Positions 43,366 to 51,909 of a stretch of 64,000 nt of DNA are shown here, piece by piece. The position numbers and the translations under genes were made by a program. The notes under the pieces are model-generated. The model did no database searches and was not told where the DNA came from. It saw only the letters and a list, made by a program, of their open reading frames with translations. Source of the stretch: Desulfobacterales bacterium (lineage in GTDB: Bacteria > Desulfobacterota > Desulfobacteria > Desulfobacterales > Desulfosarcinaceae); the NCBI GenBank assembly GCA_016218685.1, contig JACRDD010000038.1:62001-126000 (forward strand). The letters run 5' to 3'. The stretch's first letter is position 1. Each line of letters starts with the position of its first letter.

Positions 43366-43550
43366 GGAATCACCTCCTTGGATGATGAAGGCGCGCAAGA
43401 TTCTGTTTTGGGAGGAGCGCACACCGCGCAACGCTCATGGCTGCACTGCTGGCAGGCGTAGCAATCCGCACAGCGTTGCTTCCCGCCGCCGGGAGCAGTA
43501 TCGGGGGTATAAAGCCGTCCGGCCAATCCCGGAACTTTTTGCCAAGCCAT
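43362..43550 (-). CDS. Small Cys-rich protein (62 residues), probable metal-binding
   Basis: It begins MAWQKVPGLAGRLYTPDTAP; GGAGGG lies six bases before the ATG. The core CADCYACQQCSHERCAVC has cysteines spaced C-x2-C-x2-C-x2-C-x4-C-x2-C, suitable for zinc or an iron-sulfur site. A competing out-of-frame reading of the same region lacks a ribosome site. The overlap with the downstream membrane-protein gene suggests they act together. I know no named family. Confidence 0.7.
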   Translation of the reverse strand: MAWQKVPGLAGRLYTPDTAPGGGKQRCADCYACQQCSHERCAVCAPPKTESCAPSSSKEVIP

Positions 43551-43573
43551 GCTGGACCCTCCACACACTCAAC

Positions 43574-43587
43574 GCAAGACGTCTTGC
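43574..43587. promoter_or_regulatory. GCAAGAC-GTCTTGC palindrome between divergent genes
   Basis: A perfect 14-bp palindrome 24 bases before the Cys-rich gene start and about 25 bases before the promoter of the GTPase gene. It is a plausible dimer-binding operator for one or both units. Confidence 0.4.
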
Positions 43588-43611
43588 ATTACCCTAGCCA
43601 AGGATTGGGCT

Positions 43612-43639
43612 TTGTCAACCGGCGGTTTGGGATTATAGT
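43612..43639 (+). promoter_or_regulatory. Sigma70-type promoter for the dynamin-like GTPase pair
   Basis: TTGTCA (43612-43617) and TATAGT (43634-43639) are separated by 16 bases. The first GTPase ATG lies 31 bases beyond the -10 box. This is read by eye only. Confidence 0.5.
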
Positions 43640-43669
43640 GGCCCCTAACTGGAAGAAGAGGGAAATCGC

Positions 43670-45505
43670 ATGGGTTTCGACGACACGGTGATGCAGGCCT
43701 TGCGGGATATCCGGGCAGACCTGCCCGAACTGCTGGCGACCCTGAACATGGACCCGACCCCCGCGCTGGAGGCCTGGACCCACGCCCTGGACGTCAAGCT
43801 GCTGCCCAAGCTGGCGCCGGACTTTCCGCTGGTGGTGGCCATCTGCGGCGGTGGCTCGGCCGGCAAATCCACCTTGTTCAACACCCTCATCGGCCGGACG
43901 ATATCACCCACCGGCGGCCGGGCCGGCCTCAACCGCCGGGTGCTGGCCGGCCTGCCCGAAGCCCAGGCGCGCCACGCGGCCCTGTTCGAGGCCCTGGCCC
44001 AGATCTTCGGGACGGCATTACAGCCCCTGACCGACAGCGCCCAGCTCACCACCCCCGGCGATCCGCTCTACTGCACCGTCACCGGCGGGCCCTCCCGGGT
44101 GGTGTTGCTCGACACCCCCGACATCGATACCGGGGCCCGGGGCGACTACGCCAACCGCGAACTGGCCCGCCAGAGCCTGGAGAGCGCCGACGCCTTCATC
44201 TATATTTTCACCAACGCCACCTACAACAACCGCGACAACACCGACTTCATCGCCCGGCTGCTCACCGGCCTGGGCACGCGGCCCTGCTGCCTGGTCTACC
44301 GGGTCTATCCCAGCTTCACCGATGCCGAAGTGCGCGAGCATGCCCTGACCGTGGCGGCCAACCTCTACGGCCCGGATCATAAACACCATGTATTGGGCCT
44401 GTTCCGGGCCGACGACGACAACCGGGTGGCCGCGGGCCAGGCGCCCATGCAGATCCGGCCCATCGGCGGCGGCCCGAACCTGCCCGACCTGCTGGCCGAG
44501 CTGGACCCCCTGCCCATGCGCCGCCGGCTGCTGGCCGGCATGCTGAAGGACGCCGCCCAACAAGCAGCCGCCCTGCACCGCCTGGCCCGCCAGGAGCGCG
44601 CCCGCCTGGCCGACTACACCACGGCCCTGGAAGTGGCCCAGCGCGCCGGCGTGCAGCAGGCCCTGCGCCGCTTTCCCACGGACCGCGTACTGCGCCGCTT
44701 CGCCCAGATCTGGCTGGAGGGCGATCCGGCCCATATCAAGGTGATGCGCCGCACCGGCCAGGTGGTCGAGTGGCCATTGAAGCTGGTGCTCTCGGCCGCG
44801 CGCCGGTTGAGCACCGCCCCAGAACCCGAGCCCCTCCGGGATGACGATCCGGCCGGCCCCATGGCCATGGATCTGCTCGAGGCGGCCACGGCCCTCTACC
44901 AGCAGACCGTGGATGCCCAGATCCAGGGCCCGGAGGGCCTGCAGCCGGCCCATCCCGTGGTGCACGCGGCCCAGCAGCGGGCCCGTCAAAAGGATTGGCG
45001 CGCCACCTTGAGCTACATCCAGGAGCAAAAAAAGCTGCTCCTGAGCTGGTCCGACCAGTTGGAGCGCGATCTGGCCGCCCTGGCCGACACCTTGCGCCAG
45101 CGCATGGGCGTGCTGGACCAGTTGCGCCAGACCTTCGCGGCCCTGCTCAACGTGATCCCGGCCACGGCAGCCATCACCTACATCCTGCACACCGGCGACC
45201 CGGCCGGCGCCGTGGGCATCAAGATCAAACTCACCGGCCTGCTGGGGCTGCACGACCTTTACGCCCTGATCGCCATCCCCGCCACGGCCGGCATGAAAAA
45301 AGCCGATCAGCGCCAGTTGGAACAGATGCTGGCGCCCGTGGCCCAGACCTGGCTGGCCCACAAGCTCACCGCCGTGCAGACGCTCTTCGAAGAGCAGATC
45401 ACGGGCGACGTCTTGACCCAGGCCCATGCGGCCGGAGACCGGGCCGACGCCCTGCTGGCCCGGGTGGCAACCGACCTTTCGGGCCTCAAGGAGATCTTGC
45501 CATGA
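43670..45505 (+). CDS. Dynamin-like GTPase, first of a pair
   Basis: A 611-residue protein. The G1 loop is ICGGGSAGKSTLFNTL (residues about 58-72), G3 is VVLLDTPDID, and a G4-like region follows. A long helical middle (residues about 280-480) with predicted coiled coil leads to a hydrophobic segment near residue 495 (FAALLNVIPATAAITYIL) and a second helical tail. This is the plan of bacterial dynamin-like proteins, which remodel membranes, often as hetero-pairs. Base use is like the surrounding chromosome. AGAGGG precedes the ATG, and its stop overlaps the start of the second GTPase. Confidence 0.75.
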   Translation: MGFDDTVMQALRDIRADLPELLATLNMDPTPALEAWTHALDVKLLPKLAPDFPLVVAICGGGSAGKSTLFNTLIGRTISPTGGRAGLNRRVLAGLPEAQARHAALFEALAQIFGTALQPLTDSAQLTTPGDPLYCTVTGGPSRVVLLDTPDIDTGARGDYANRELARQSLESADAFIYIFTNATYNNRDNTDFIARLLTGLGTRPCCLVYRVYPSFTDAEVREHALTVAANLYGPDHKHHVLGLFRADDDNRVAAGQAPMQIRPIGGGPNLPDLLAELDPLPMRRRLLAGMLKDAAQQAAALHRLARQERARLADYTTALEVAQRAGVQQALRRFPTDRVLRRFAQIWLEGDPAHIKVMRRTGQVVEWPLKLVLSAARRLSTAPEPEPLRDDDPAGPMAMDLLEAATALYQQTVDAQIQGPEGLQPAHPVVHAAQQRARQKDWRATLSYIQEQKKLLLSWSDQLERDLAALADTLRQRMGVLDQLRQTFAALLNVIPATAAITYILHTGDPAGAVGIKIKLTGLLGLHDLYALIAIPATAGMKKADQRQLEQMLAPVAQTWLAHKLTAVQTLFEEQITGDVLTQAHAAGDRADALLARVATDLSGLKEILP

Positions 45506-47262
45506 TGGATCGCGAACTGGCGTTACTGGCGGCCGTGGGCCAACTGGAAACCCACATCCAGACCGTCACCCGGCTGGCCGAGCGCCTGGCCCGGGTGCCG
45601 CTGTGGCAGCCGGCCGGCCCCCTGGCCCGGCAGGCCGCCGAAGCCCAACGCATGATGGAAGGCTTGCGCAGCCGCATGGACCGGCGCCTGGTGGTGACCC
45701 TGGTGGGCCCGTGCGGGGCCGGCAAGTCCACCCTGCTCAACGCCCTGGCCGGCGTGGACGACCTGTCGCCGGCCGGCCACACCCGGCCCACCACGCGCGG
45801 CCTGGTGCTCTTCTCCAATGACGCCGAGGCCGCGGCCCAACTGCTGGGGCCGGATGGGGCCGGCCAGGCCACTGTGCGTTCCAGCCCGGCCGCCGACCTG
45901 CTGCGCCACATGATCCTGGTGGACACCCCCGACACCGACAGCACCGCAAGCGACCTGCACCGGCCGTTGATCCTGCGGGCCGTGGAACAATCCGACATCC
46001 TGCTGTGCGTCTTCGATGCCCAGAACCCCAAGCGCCGGGACCACGCCGACTTCATGGCCCCCCTGGTGCAACGCTTCCACGGCGCCTCGCTGGTGGCCGT
46101 GCTCAACCAGGTGGACCGCCTGGGGGAAAAAGAGCTGACCACCGAGATCGCCCCCGAATTCAACACCTACCTGAGTCAGGCGTGGGACACCCCGCCCCAG
46201 CGCCTGCTGCTGGTCTCGGCCAGGCGCCACCTGCAACGGCCCCAATGGGAGCCCCAGGCCGGCCCGCGCCACGACCTGGATCAATTCGAAGAGCTGCGCC
46301 GCCTGCTCTTCGACACCTTCGGCCAGCCGGGCTTCGGCCCGGACCGCCGCCTGGCCAATGCCCAGCGCATCGGCGACTTCATGGCCGAACAGGTCCGCCA
46401 GGCCGCGGCCCAGGACCGGCCGGCCCTCACCCAGGCCCTGGACCAGTGGCAAACGGCCGAACAAGAGGCTTTGACCCGGGCCGTGGAGGCCCTGCGCGCC
46501 GACGACCAGCGCATGGTGGTGGGCGTGCACGCCCGCCTCTATCAAATGCTGGCCCAGCGCTGGACCGGGCCCGTGGGCTGGATGATCGCCATCTGGTCGC
46601 GCCTGATCCTCTTCGGCACCGGCCTGGCGGCCCTGGTGCGCTGGGGCAACCCCCTGACCCAGCTCTGGGGCCTGGTCTCCGCCTGGCGGCGCCACAAGGA
46701 GATCGGCGCGGCCCTTTCGACCCTCGGCGACCAGAACCGGGCCGACACCGCCCTGGCCACCTTTCAACAGAGCTGGCGCACCCACTGGCCCGACATCGCC
46801 GAACGGCTTATAGCAGGCCGCTTCGATCCCCAGGTGCGCCGCCAGACCGCCGACGAAACCCCGGCCCTCACCGGCGCCCTGCGCCACCTGTGGGCCCAAA
46901 CCCTGGAAACCGAAATCGAACGCAGCGCCAAAACCCTGAGCGGCTTTGCCCTCCAACTGCTCTTCAATCTGCCCTCGGTAGTACTTCTGGTCTACGTCGG
47001 CTGGCTCACCGCCGCCAGCTTCCTGAGCAAAACCTACCTGAGCGGCGACTTCTTCCTCCACGCCCTGCTCACCATCGCCATCGTTTTGCTGCTCAGCTTC
47101 TTCGCCCTGCAAATCCTGGTGCGCCTGGCCTTGCGCGGCGACCGCATCCAGGGCCGAGCCCTGCAAAAAGTACAAACCGCCACCGGCGACGCCCCCCGGG
47201 TAGCCGGCCGCGACATCTCCGAACAGGTGGCCCAGGTGATAGCACTGCATGAGGTTGGATAA
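45502..47262 (+). CDS. Dynamin-like GTPase, second of a pair
   Basis: A 586-residue protein. The G1 loop is LVGPCGAGKSTLLNALAG (residues about 66-83), G3 is ILVDTPDTD and G4 is VLNQVDRLG. The helical middle is followed by hydrophobic segments near residues 355-375 (WMIAIWSRLILFGTGLAALV) and at the C-terminus (LFNLPSVVLLVYVGWLTA; HALLTIAIVLLLSFFAL), giving a membrane hairpin. The start at 45502 overlaps the stop of the first GTPase (ATGA) and is preceded by AAGGAG. An overlapping pair of membrane GTPases suggests a hetero-oligomeric membrane-remodelling complex. The target is unknown. Confidence 0.75.
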   Translation: MMDRELALLAAVGQLETHIQTVTRLAERLARVPLWQPAGPLARQAAEAQRMMEGLRSRMDRRLVVTLVGPCGAGKSTLLNALAGVDDLSPAGHTRPTTRGLVLFSNDAEAAAQLLGPDGAGQATVRSSPAADLLRHMILVDTPDTDSTASDLHRPLILRAVEQSDILLCVFDAQNPKRRDHADFMAPLVQRFHGASLVAVLNQVDRLGEKELTTEIAPEFNTYLSQAWDTPPQRLLLVSARRHLQRPQWEPQAGPRHDLDQFEELRRLLFDTFGQPGFGPDRRLANAQRIGDFMAEQVRQAAAQDRPALTQALDQWQTAEQEALTRAVEALRADDQRMVVGVHARLYQMLAQRWTGPVGWMIAIWSRLILFGTGLAALVRWGNPLTQLWGLVSAWRRHKEIGAALSTLGDQNRADTALATFQQSWRTHWPDIAERLIAGRFDPQVRRQTADETPALTGALRHLWAQTLETEIERSAKTLSGFALQLLFNLPSVVLLVYVGWLTAASFLSKTYLSGDFFLHALLTIAIVLLLSFFALQILVRLALRGDRIQGRALQKVQTATGDAPRVAGRDISEQVAQVIALHEVG

Positions 47263-47466
47263 CATGCCGTATTAATGATGGCATTGACATACCGGCACTT
47301 GCTTGACATACTTGCTCCCAAAAAAGCACCTTCCCATCCACACACTAAATCACGCTGCTTCAGAACTTGTCGCCCTCGAACGAATGCGGGTGCGTCGGTC
47401 GCAGTGGCGTTCTAACCGAAGCAAGAGCGGAGAACTATTTTCCGCCGGCAATATGGAGGCTACGGC

Positions 47467-50409
47467 ATGTCACGCCCGCGAGTAATAGATATTAAGTTTC
47501 TATGGGCCTTTGGCATCGCCGCCATCTTCCTTATTTATGCCTGCATGGGATTAGTTCAACCCCAATTGAAGTCGATTTCCGCCCCTGCGGTGCCAGCCAA
47601 GGTTTCCGAGGAGTTCCCCAGGGTGCCGCTTCTTCAGCTTGAGACTGGCATGCATACTGCGCCGATCTTTAGAATCGACCTGGATCGCGCGCAGCGCTTT
47701 ATGGTGTCTGGCTCCCAAGACAAAAGCGTCCGCATCTGGGACCTGGAGAGCGGGCGCTTGCTGCGTACATTGCGAGTGCCGCAAGGCCCAGGTAGTATAG
47801 GAAAAGTATACGGCGTGGCTGCCTCGCCAGACGGGACTGTGGTGGCTGCAGGCGGCTGGACCGGAAGCACAATACCCGGCGGGCAAGCCATCTACATATT
47901 CGACTGCCGCACAGGGGAGATCCGGCAGGCTATCGGTGGGCTTGCAAATTCGATAACCCATTTAAAATATTCCCCTGACGGTCGTTATCTTGCGGCCATA
48001 ATGTGGGGCCCCAACGGACTGCGGGTATATGAAACCGAGACCTATAAATTGGTCGCTGAAGACCGGGAGTATGCCGACAGCAGCTACTGGGCTGATTTCG
48101 ATGATGCTGGATACCTGGTGACCACCTGCGATGATGGGTTTATTCGCCGATACGACAAGAATTTTCGGCTCATTAAAAAAATGAAAGCTCCTGGAGGAAA
48201 AGAGCCCTATCAGGTTGCTTTTTCCCCCGACGGTCAGAGTATCTCCGTTGGATATTGTGACACTATCCGGGTGGATGTGCTTGCGGCAGATAGCCTGGCT
48301 ATGCGCTTTTCAGCCGATACCAGAGGGTTGGGTTCCATCAACCTTGCCAATACCGCATGGTCAAAGGATGGCCGCTTTCTATACGCTGGTGGAAAGAGCA
48401 AAGCCATCCGCCGATGGTCCGGGGCCGGCCAAGGCGGATTCACCGATTTCACGATAGTACAGAATACCCTCATAGGCATAATACCTCTTACGGACGGCAG
48501 TTTGGTTCTCGGATCAGCAGAACCGCTGGTGGCAATACTCTCTCCTGACGGCAGGTCTGTTTGGCAACAGCGCGGCGAAATAGCCGATTTCCGCATGCAA
48601 AATGGTGAAGCCGGCATCCGCCTTTCCCAAAATGGAGATACGATACTGTTCGGCTATGAGCCATGCTGGCTGCGGTCAGCAAGCTTCTCTCTTAAAACCT
48701 GGCGCCTGGAAATTGACCCGCCTGCTGACAACCACCTATCTGCCCCGCTTGTCCAGGCTCAAGGCCTGGAAGTCAGCAATTGGAAAGACCAATACGACCC
48801 TATTCTAAACGGTACCCCCCTATCCCTGAAGCCACATGAAATTTCCCGCAGCCTGGCTATCGTAGCGGATGGCAAGGGGTTTTTATTGGGAACGGAGTTT
48901 GCCCTGCGCTTTTATGATCGCATCGGCAAACTCTGTTGGGCGGTAGATGGGCCGGGAAATGCCCCCTCTGTGAACATCAGCGGCGACGGGCGACTAGCAG
49001 TGGCCGGTTTCGCGGATGGCACCCTGCGCTGGTACCGTTTGAGCGACGGTAAGGAGCTTTTGGCGCTATTTCCCCATAAGGACGGCCAACGCTGGGTGGC
49101 CTGGACCCCCCAGGGCTATTACCACGCCTCGGCCGGGGCCGAAGATCTTATAGGTTGGCACATCAACCGCGGAGGCCACGGCACACCTGAATTCTACGGT
49201 GCCGCTCGTTTCCGGCGGCAATTCTACAGGCCGGACGTGCTTGCGCGGGTGATCGACACCCTGGATGTTCAGAAAGCCCTGGCCCTGGCCGATCAGGCCC
49301 GGGGCCAAAAGAGTGTTGCCACGGATATTCAAGCTATCCTGCCGCCGACCATCAAGATCCTCTCGCCTGCCAGCGGCGAAAAAACCCGATCCACTCGCCT
49401 AACTATTATCTACAAGGCCGAATCGGCCACCGGACCCATCACCGCGCTGGAGGCCCGCGTGGACGGCCGGCCGGCGCGGGTGTTGAAGGATGAAATCGAG
49501 ACTGCCCAAGATGATGTGCGCATCGGCCAACTCACCATCGAGATCCCGTCGAAGAACGCCACTGTCTCTCTGCTCGCCAAGAATCAGCATGGCACCAGCG
49601 AGCCTGCCGATTTTTATTCCAACTGGGAGGGCGTGGAGGATTGGTACAAGCCCAATCTCTACGTTCTGGCGGTAGGAGTTAGCCGCTACGCGCAACCCCA
49701 TCTGAATCTGAAGTATGCCCACAAGGATGCCCAGGATTTCGTACAGGCAGTCAAAGCCCAAGAGGGCGGCCTTTACCGAAAGGTCACGGCCCGCCTGCTG
49801 GTCAGCGCGGACCAGGAGCAGGCGGCAACCAAGGATAAAATCCTGGATGGGCTGGAGTGGCTAATGCGCGACACCACCAGCCGGGATGTGGCCATGGTCT
49901 TTCTTTCCGGCCATGGCACCAACGATGCCAAGGGCAACTACCATTTCTTGCCTTGCGACGCCGACACCGCGCGGTTGCCGCGCACATGCATCGACAAGAA
50001 CGACTTTCTCAAGTACCTGAGCGATATCCCGGGCAAGACGGTGTTCTTTTTCGACTCCTGCCGCTCGGGCAGTGTCCAGGTCGGCGCCAAGGCCGATGGC
50101 CAGGCCCCGGACGTGGACAAATTCGCCAACGAGCTGGCCGACGCGGACGCCGGAGTGATTGTGTTCGCTTCTTCCACGGGCAAGCAGTTTTCCCTGGAAA
50201 AAGAGGAACTGCAACATGGGGTTTTTACCAGCGCACTGCTTGAGGGCATTGCCGGAGCAGCAGACTATCAAAAGGATCGGCTCATCTCAATCGCCGAGCT
50301 GGAAGTATTCCTTCCTGAGCGAGTGAAGGAGCTGACACTTGGGGCTCAGAAGCCCGTGAGCACCAAGCCCAAAGCGGTCGAGGACTACAAAATCATCCGG
50401 GTTAAATAA
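47467..50409 (+). CDS. WD40-repeat caspase-family protein, membrane-anchored
   Basis: A 980-residue protein. An N-terminal membrane helix (LWAFGIAAIFLIYACMGLV) leads to a WD40/beta-propeller region (residues about 60-560; SGSQDKSVRIWDLESG, LKYSPDGRYLAAIM, VAFSPDGQSISVG). An Ig-like linker follows (about 620-720) and a C-terminal peptidase C14 domain with catalytic His816 (FLSGHGTND) and Cys865 (FFFDSCRSGS). Bacterial caspase-like proteases act in regulated proteolysis, cell death or phage defence; here the membrane helix would put the propeller and protease together on one side of the membrane. The codon use is more AT-rich in the first half than in the flanking genes, hinting at transfer. 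Upstream, TTGACATAC occurs twice 19 bases apart. Confidence 0.88.
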   Translation: MSRPRVIDIKFLWAFGIAAIFLIYACMGLVQPQLKSISAPAVPAKVSEEFPRVPLLQLETGMHTAPIFRIDLDRAQRFMVSGSQDKSVRIWDLESGRLLRTLRVPQGPGSIGKVYGVAASPDGTVVAAGGWTGSTIPGGQAIYIFDCRTGEIRQAIGGLANSITHLKYSPDGRYLAAIMWGPNGLRVYETETYKLVAEDREYADSSYWADFDDAGYLVTTCDDGFIRRYDKNFRLIKKMKAPGGKEPYQVAFSPDGQSISVGYCDTIRVDVLAADSLAMRFSADTRGLGSINLANTAWSKDGRFLYAGGKSKAIRRWSGAGQGGFTDFTIVQNTLIGIIPLTDGSLVLGSAEPLVAILSPDGRSVWQQRGEIADFRMQNGEAGIRLSQNGDTILFGYEPCWLRSASFSLKTWRLEIDPPADNHLSAPLVQAQGLEVSNWKDQYDPILNGTPLSLKPHEISRSLAIVADGKGFLLGTEFALRFYDRIGKLCWAVDGPGNAPSVNISGDGRLAVAGFADGTLRWYRLSDGKELLALFPHKDGQRWVAWTPQGYYHASAGAEDLIGWHINRGGHGTPEFYGAARFRRQFYRPDVLARVIDTLDVQKALALADQARGQKSVATDIQAILPPTIKILSPASGEKTRSTRLTIIYKAESATGPITALEARVDGRPARVLKDEIETAQDDVRIGQLTIEIPSKNATVSLLAKNQHGTSEPADFYSNWEGVEDWYKPNLYVLAVGVSRYAQPHLNLKYAHKDAQDFVQAVKAQEGGLYRKVTARLLVSADQEQAATKDKILDGLEWLMRDTTSRDVAMVFLSGHGTNDAKGNYHFLPCDADTARLPRTCIDKNDFLKYLSDIPGKTVFFFDSCRSGSVQVGAKADGQAPDVDKFANELADADAGVIVFASSTGKQFSLEKEELQHGVFTSALLEGIAGAADYQKDRLISIAELEVFLPERVKELTLGAQKPVSTKPKAVEDYKIIRVK

Positions 50410-50428
50410 AGCGGAAATGGAGGCGCAT

Positions 50429-51031
50429 ATGGTATCGAAAACCAGGAGTGGTTGGTGGATCAGCATCGGATCGGCCTGCATATCGGCGGCTGTGCTTGTA
50501 TGCTATCTTTTGATCTTTACGGACGTAGGGCAGGCCGGGCAAGAAGGCGCTTTTTCCGAAGCTATCGGGTTCTTGGCCAAAGAGCAATCTTTGGGGGAAA
50601 GCCATGCCATGATCCTGAAAGAATTCGGCAAGGAAGATATGCACCTATACGCCGAGGGCATCCAGCTTTACGCCACCGCCAAGGCAGAGTACGACGGCCT
50701 TCTGGGGCAGTTGAAATACGATCTTAGTAACGACCGCTCCGTCGACACCTCCGCCGAATTCCAACGCAAACTGAAAACGGCGGCCGACCAGCGCGTGGCT
50801 TTTACTTCGTTTGTCACCGAAAAGGTTATCCGAAATGAACCGGATCGCAAAAATCCGCTGGCCATCGCCGCCATCGCCGCGGTGCCGGAATTGGTCGACG
50901 GCCTCTCCAAAGCAGGCATATCCATATGGCAGGAGTACCGCAACGTGAAGGCTTCGAGGCAAAAAGAGATACTGGACCAGCTCGATGGGCTGAAGTGGAA
51001 ATCTTTTCAAGATACCGGAAAAAGTAATTGA
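50429..51031 (+). CDS. Membrane-anchored helical protein downstream of the caspase gene
   Basis: A 200-residue protein with an N-terminal transmembrane helix (WWISIGSACISAAVLVCYLLI). A helical soluble domain follows (SEAIGFLAKEQSLGESHAMI, AEFQRKLKTAADQRVAFTSF, VPELVDGLSKAGISIWQEYR). I recognise no family. The start at 50429 follows GGAGG; an ATG four codons upstream overlaps it. It begins 20 bases after the caspase stop, so it is probably its partner or substrate, on the same side of the membrane. Confidence 0.6.
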   Translation: MVSKTRSGWWISIGSACISAAVLVCYLLIFTDVGQAGQEGAFSEAIGFLAKEQSLGESHAMILKEFGKEDMHLYAEGIQLYATAKAEYDGLLGQLKYDLSNDRSVDTSAEFQRKLKTAADQRVAFTSFVTEKVIRNEPDRKNPLAIAAIAAVPELVDGLSKAGISIWQEYRNVKASRQKEILDQLDGLKWKSFQDTGKSN

Positions 51032-51089
51032 AAAGGGCCGCTTTTTAATTCAATAGCGATCGACCGCCTATCTTACCGAGAATTGTGCG

Positions 51090-51139
51090 TTGACATATCC
51101 CTTCTACGAGTTTACACTTCGAAGTATCTATTTTAGAAG
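51090..51139 (+). promoter_or_regulatory. Promoter and dyad operator of the Phd-VapC module
   Basis: TTGACA (51090-51095), 17 bases, then TACACT (51113-51118) form a near-consensus sigma70 promoter. ACTTCGAAGT (51116-51125) is a perfect palindrome at the expected transcription start, flanked by CTTCTA (51101) and TAGAAG (51134) arms centred on the same point. This is the usual layout for autoregulation by an antitoxin-toxin complex. Confidence 0.7.
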
Positions 51140-51156
51140 GGGCGAGGTGCATTATA

Positions 51157-51390
51157 ATGAAAGCAACGGCCAAAGATCTGAGGTTCTGTTCCAAAAAGCT
51201 TCTCGATACAGTCAATCGGGGCGAGGAGGTGGTCATCACGTATCGCGGAAAACCTTGCGCCAAACTTATCCCCTACAAGGAGGATAAGGGAAAAATAACA
51301 AAGCACGAACTGTTCGGTATTTGGAAAGATAACGAAATGGTGCGAGACGTTGATCGGTATGTCCGTGACTCGAGAAAAGGGAGATATTAA
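51157..51390 (+). CDS. phd: Phd/YefM-family antitoxin
   Basis: A 77-residue protein with the Phd fold motif LLDTVNRGEEVVITYRGKPC and AKLIPYKEDKG. The C-terminal ELFGIWKDNEMVRDVDRYV would bind the toxin. GAGGTG precedes the ATG. It binds the operator upstream and neutralises the PIN-domain toxin encoded immediately downstream (stop and start adjacent). Its GC content is lower than the chromosome around it, typical of mobile toxin-antitoxin genes. Confidence 0.88.
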   Translation: MKATAKDLRFCSKKLLDTVNRGEEVVITYRGKPCAKLIPYKEDKGKITKHELFGIWKDNEMVRDVDRYVRDSRKGRY

Positions 51391-51768
51391 ATGTTGGTCG
51401 ATACGGATGTCCTGATCTGGTACATGAAAGGCAATGAAAAAGCATATAGCGTCATCGAAAGATCGAAGCACTTTTTCATTTCCGTGGTGACTTACATGGA
51501 ACTGGTCCAAGGCATGCGCAATAAGCGAGAACTAAGCGATTTACGCAAGGCCCTGCAGGCGTGGGATTCGAAAATTATCTACATTTCAGAAGAGATTTCC
51601 GTGAAAGCGATGTTCTTTGTCGAACAGCACTTTCTAAGCCATTCCATGCTGTTGGCGGATGCATTGATAGGGGCCACGGCCATTGTTCACGGGCTACCGA
51701 TCCTGACGGGTAACGAAAAGCATTACAAGATCTTGAAAGAGATCGAGATCAAGAAATTTCGACCCTAA
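51391..51768 (+). CDS. vapC: PIN-domain toxin (VapC-like ribonuclease)
   Basis: A 125-residue PIN-domain protein. The acidic active-site residues are visible in MLVDTDVLIWYMKGN (Asp4/Asp6), SVVTYMELVQGM (Glu) and LLADALIGATAIVHG (Asp); the last conserved stretch is LPILTGNEKHYK. VapC-type toxins cleave tRNA or rRNA at specific sites. It starts directly after the antitoxin stop. A low GC content matches the antitoxin. Confidence 0.9.
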   Translation: MLVDTDVLIWYMKGNEKAYSVIERSKHFFISVVTYMELVQGMRNKRELSDLRKALQAWDSKIIYISEEISVKAMFFVEQHFLSHSMLLADALIGATAIVHGLPILTGNEKHYKILKEIEIKKFRP

Positions 51769-51909
51769 AAACGCTGAAACCCCGACTATTCATATAGATT
51801 CAACGCCCAACCCACTTTTACGAAGTGCTCTGGAAATCAAATTCAGATCGCCGTCGCGATTTGTTGCGTTCGACGCGACTCGCGGCCTTTCTCGATTAGC
51901 ACGCAAGTA

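Noticed and set aside
43370..43564. Alternative 64-residue minus-strand frame over the Cys-rich gene
   Set aside because: It has no ribosome site, and the overlapping frame has a strong one, a coherent Cys motif and coupling to the next gene.
47284..47311. Two TTGACATAC copies as tandem promoters of the caspase gene
   Set aside because: No acceptable -10 box lies 16-18 bases after either copy; kept only as a note in the caspase entry.
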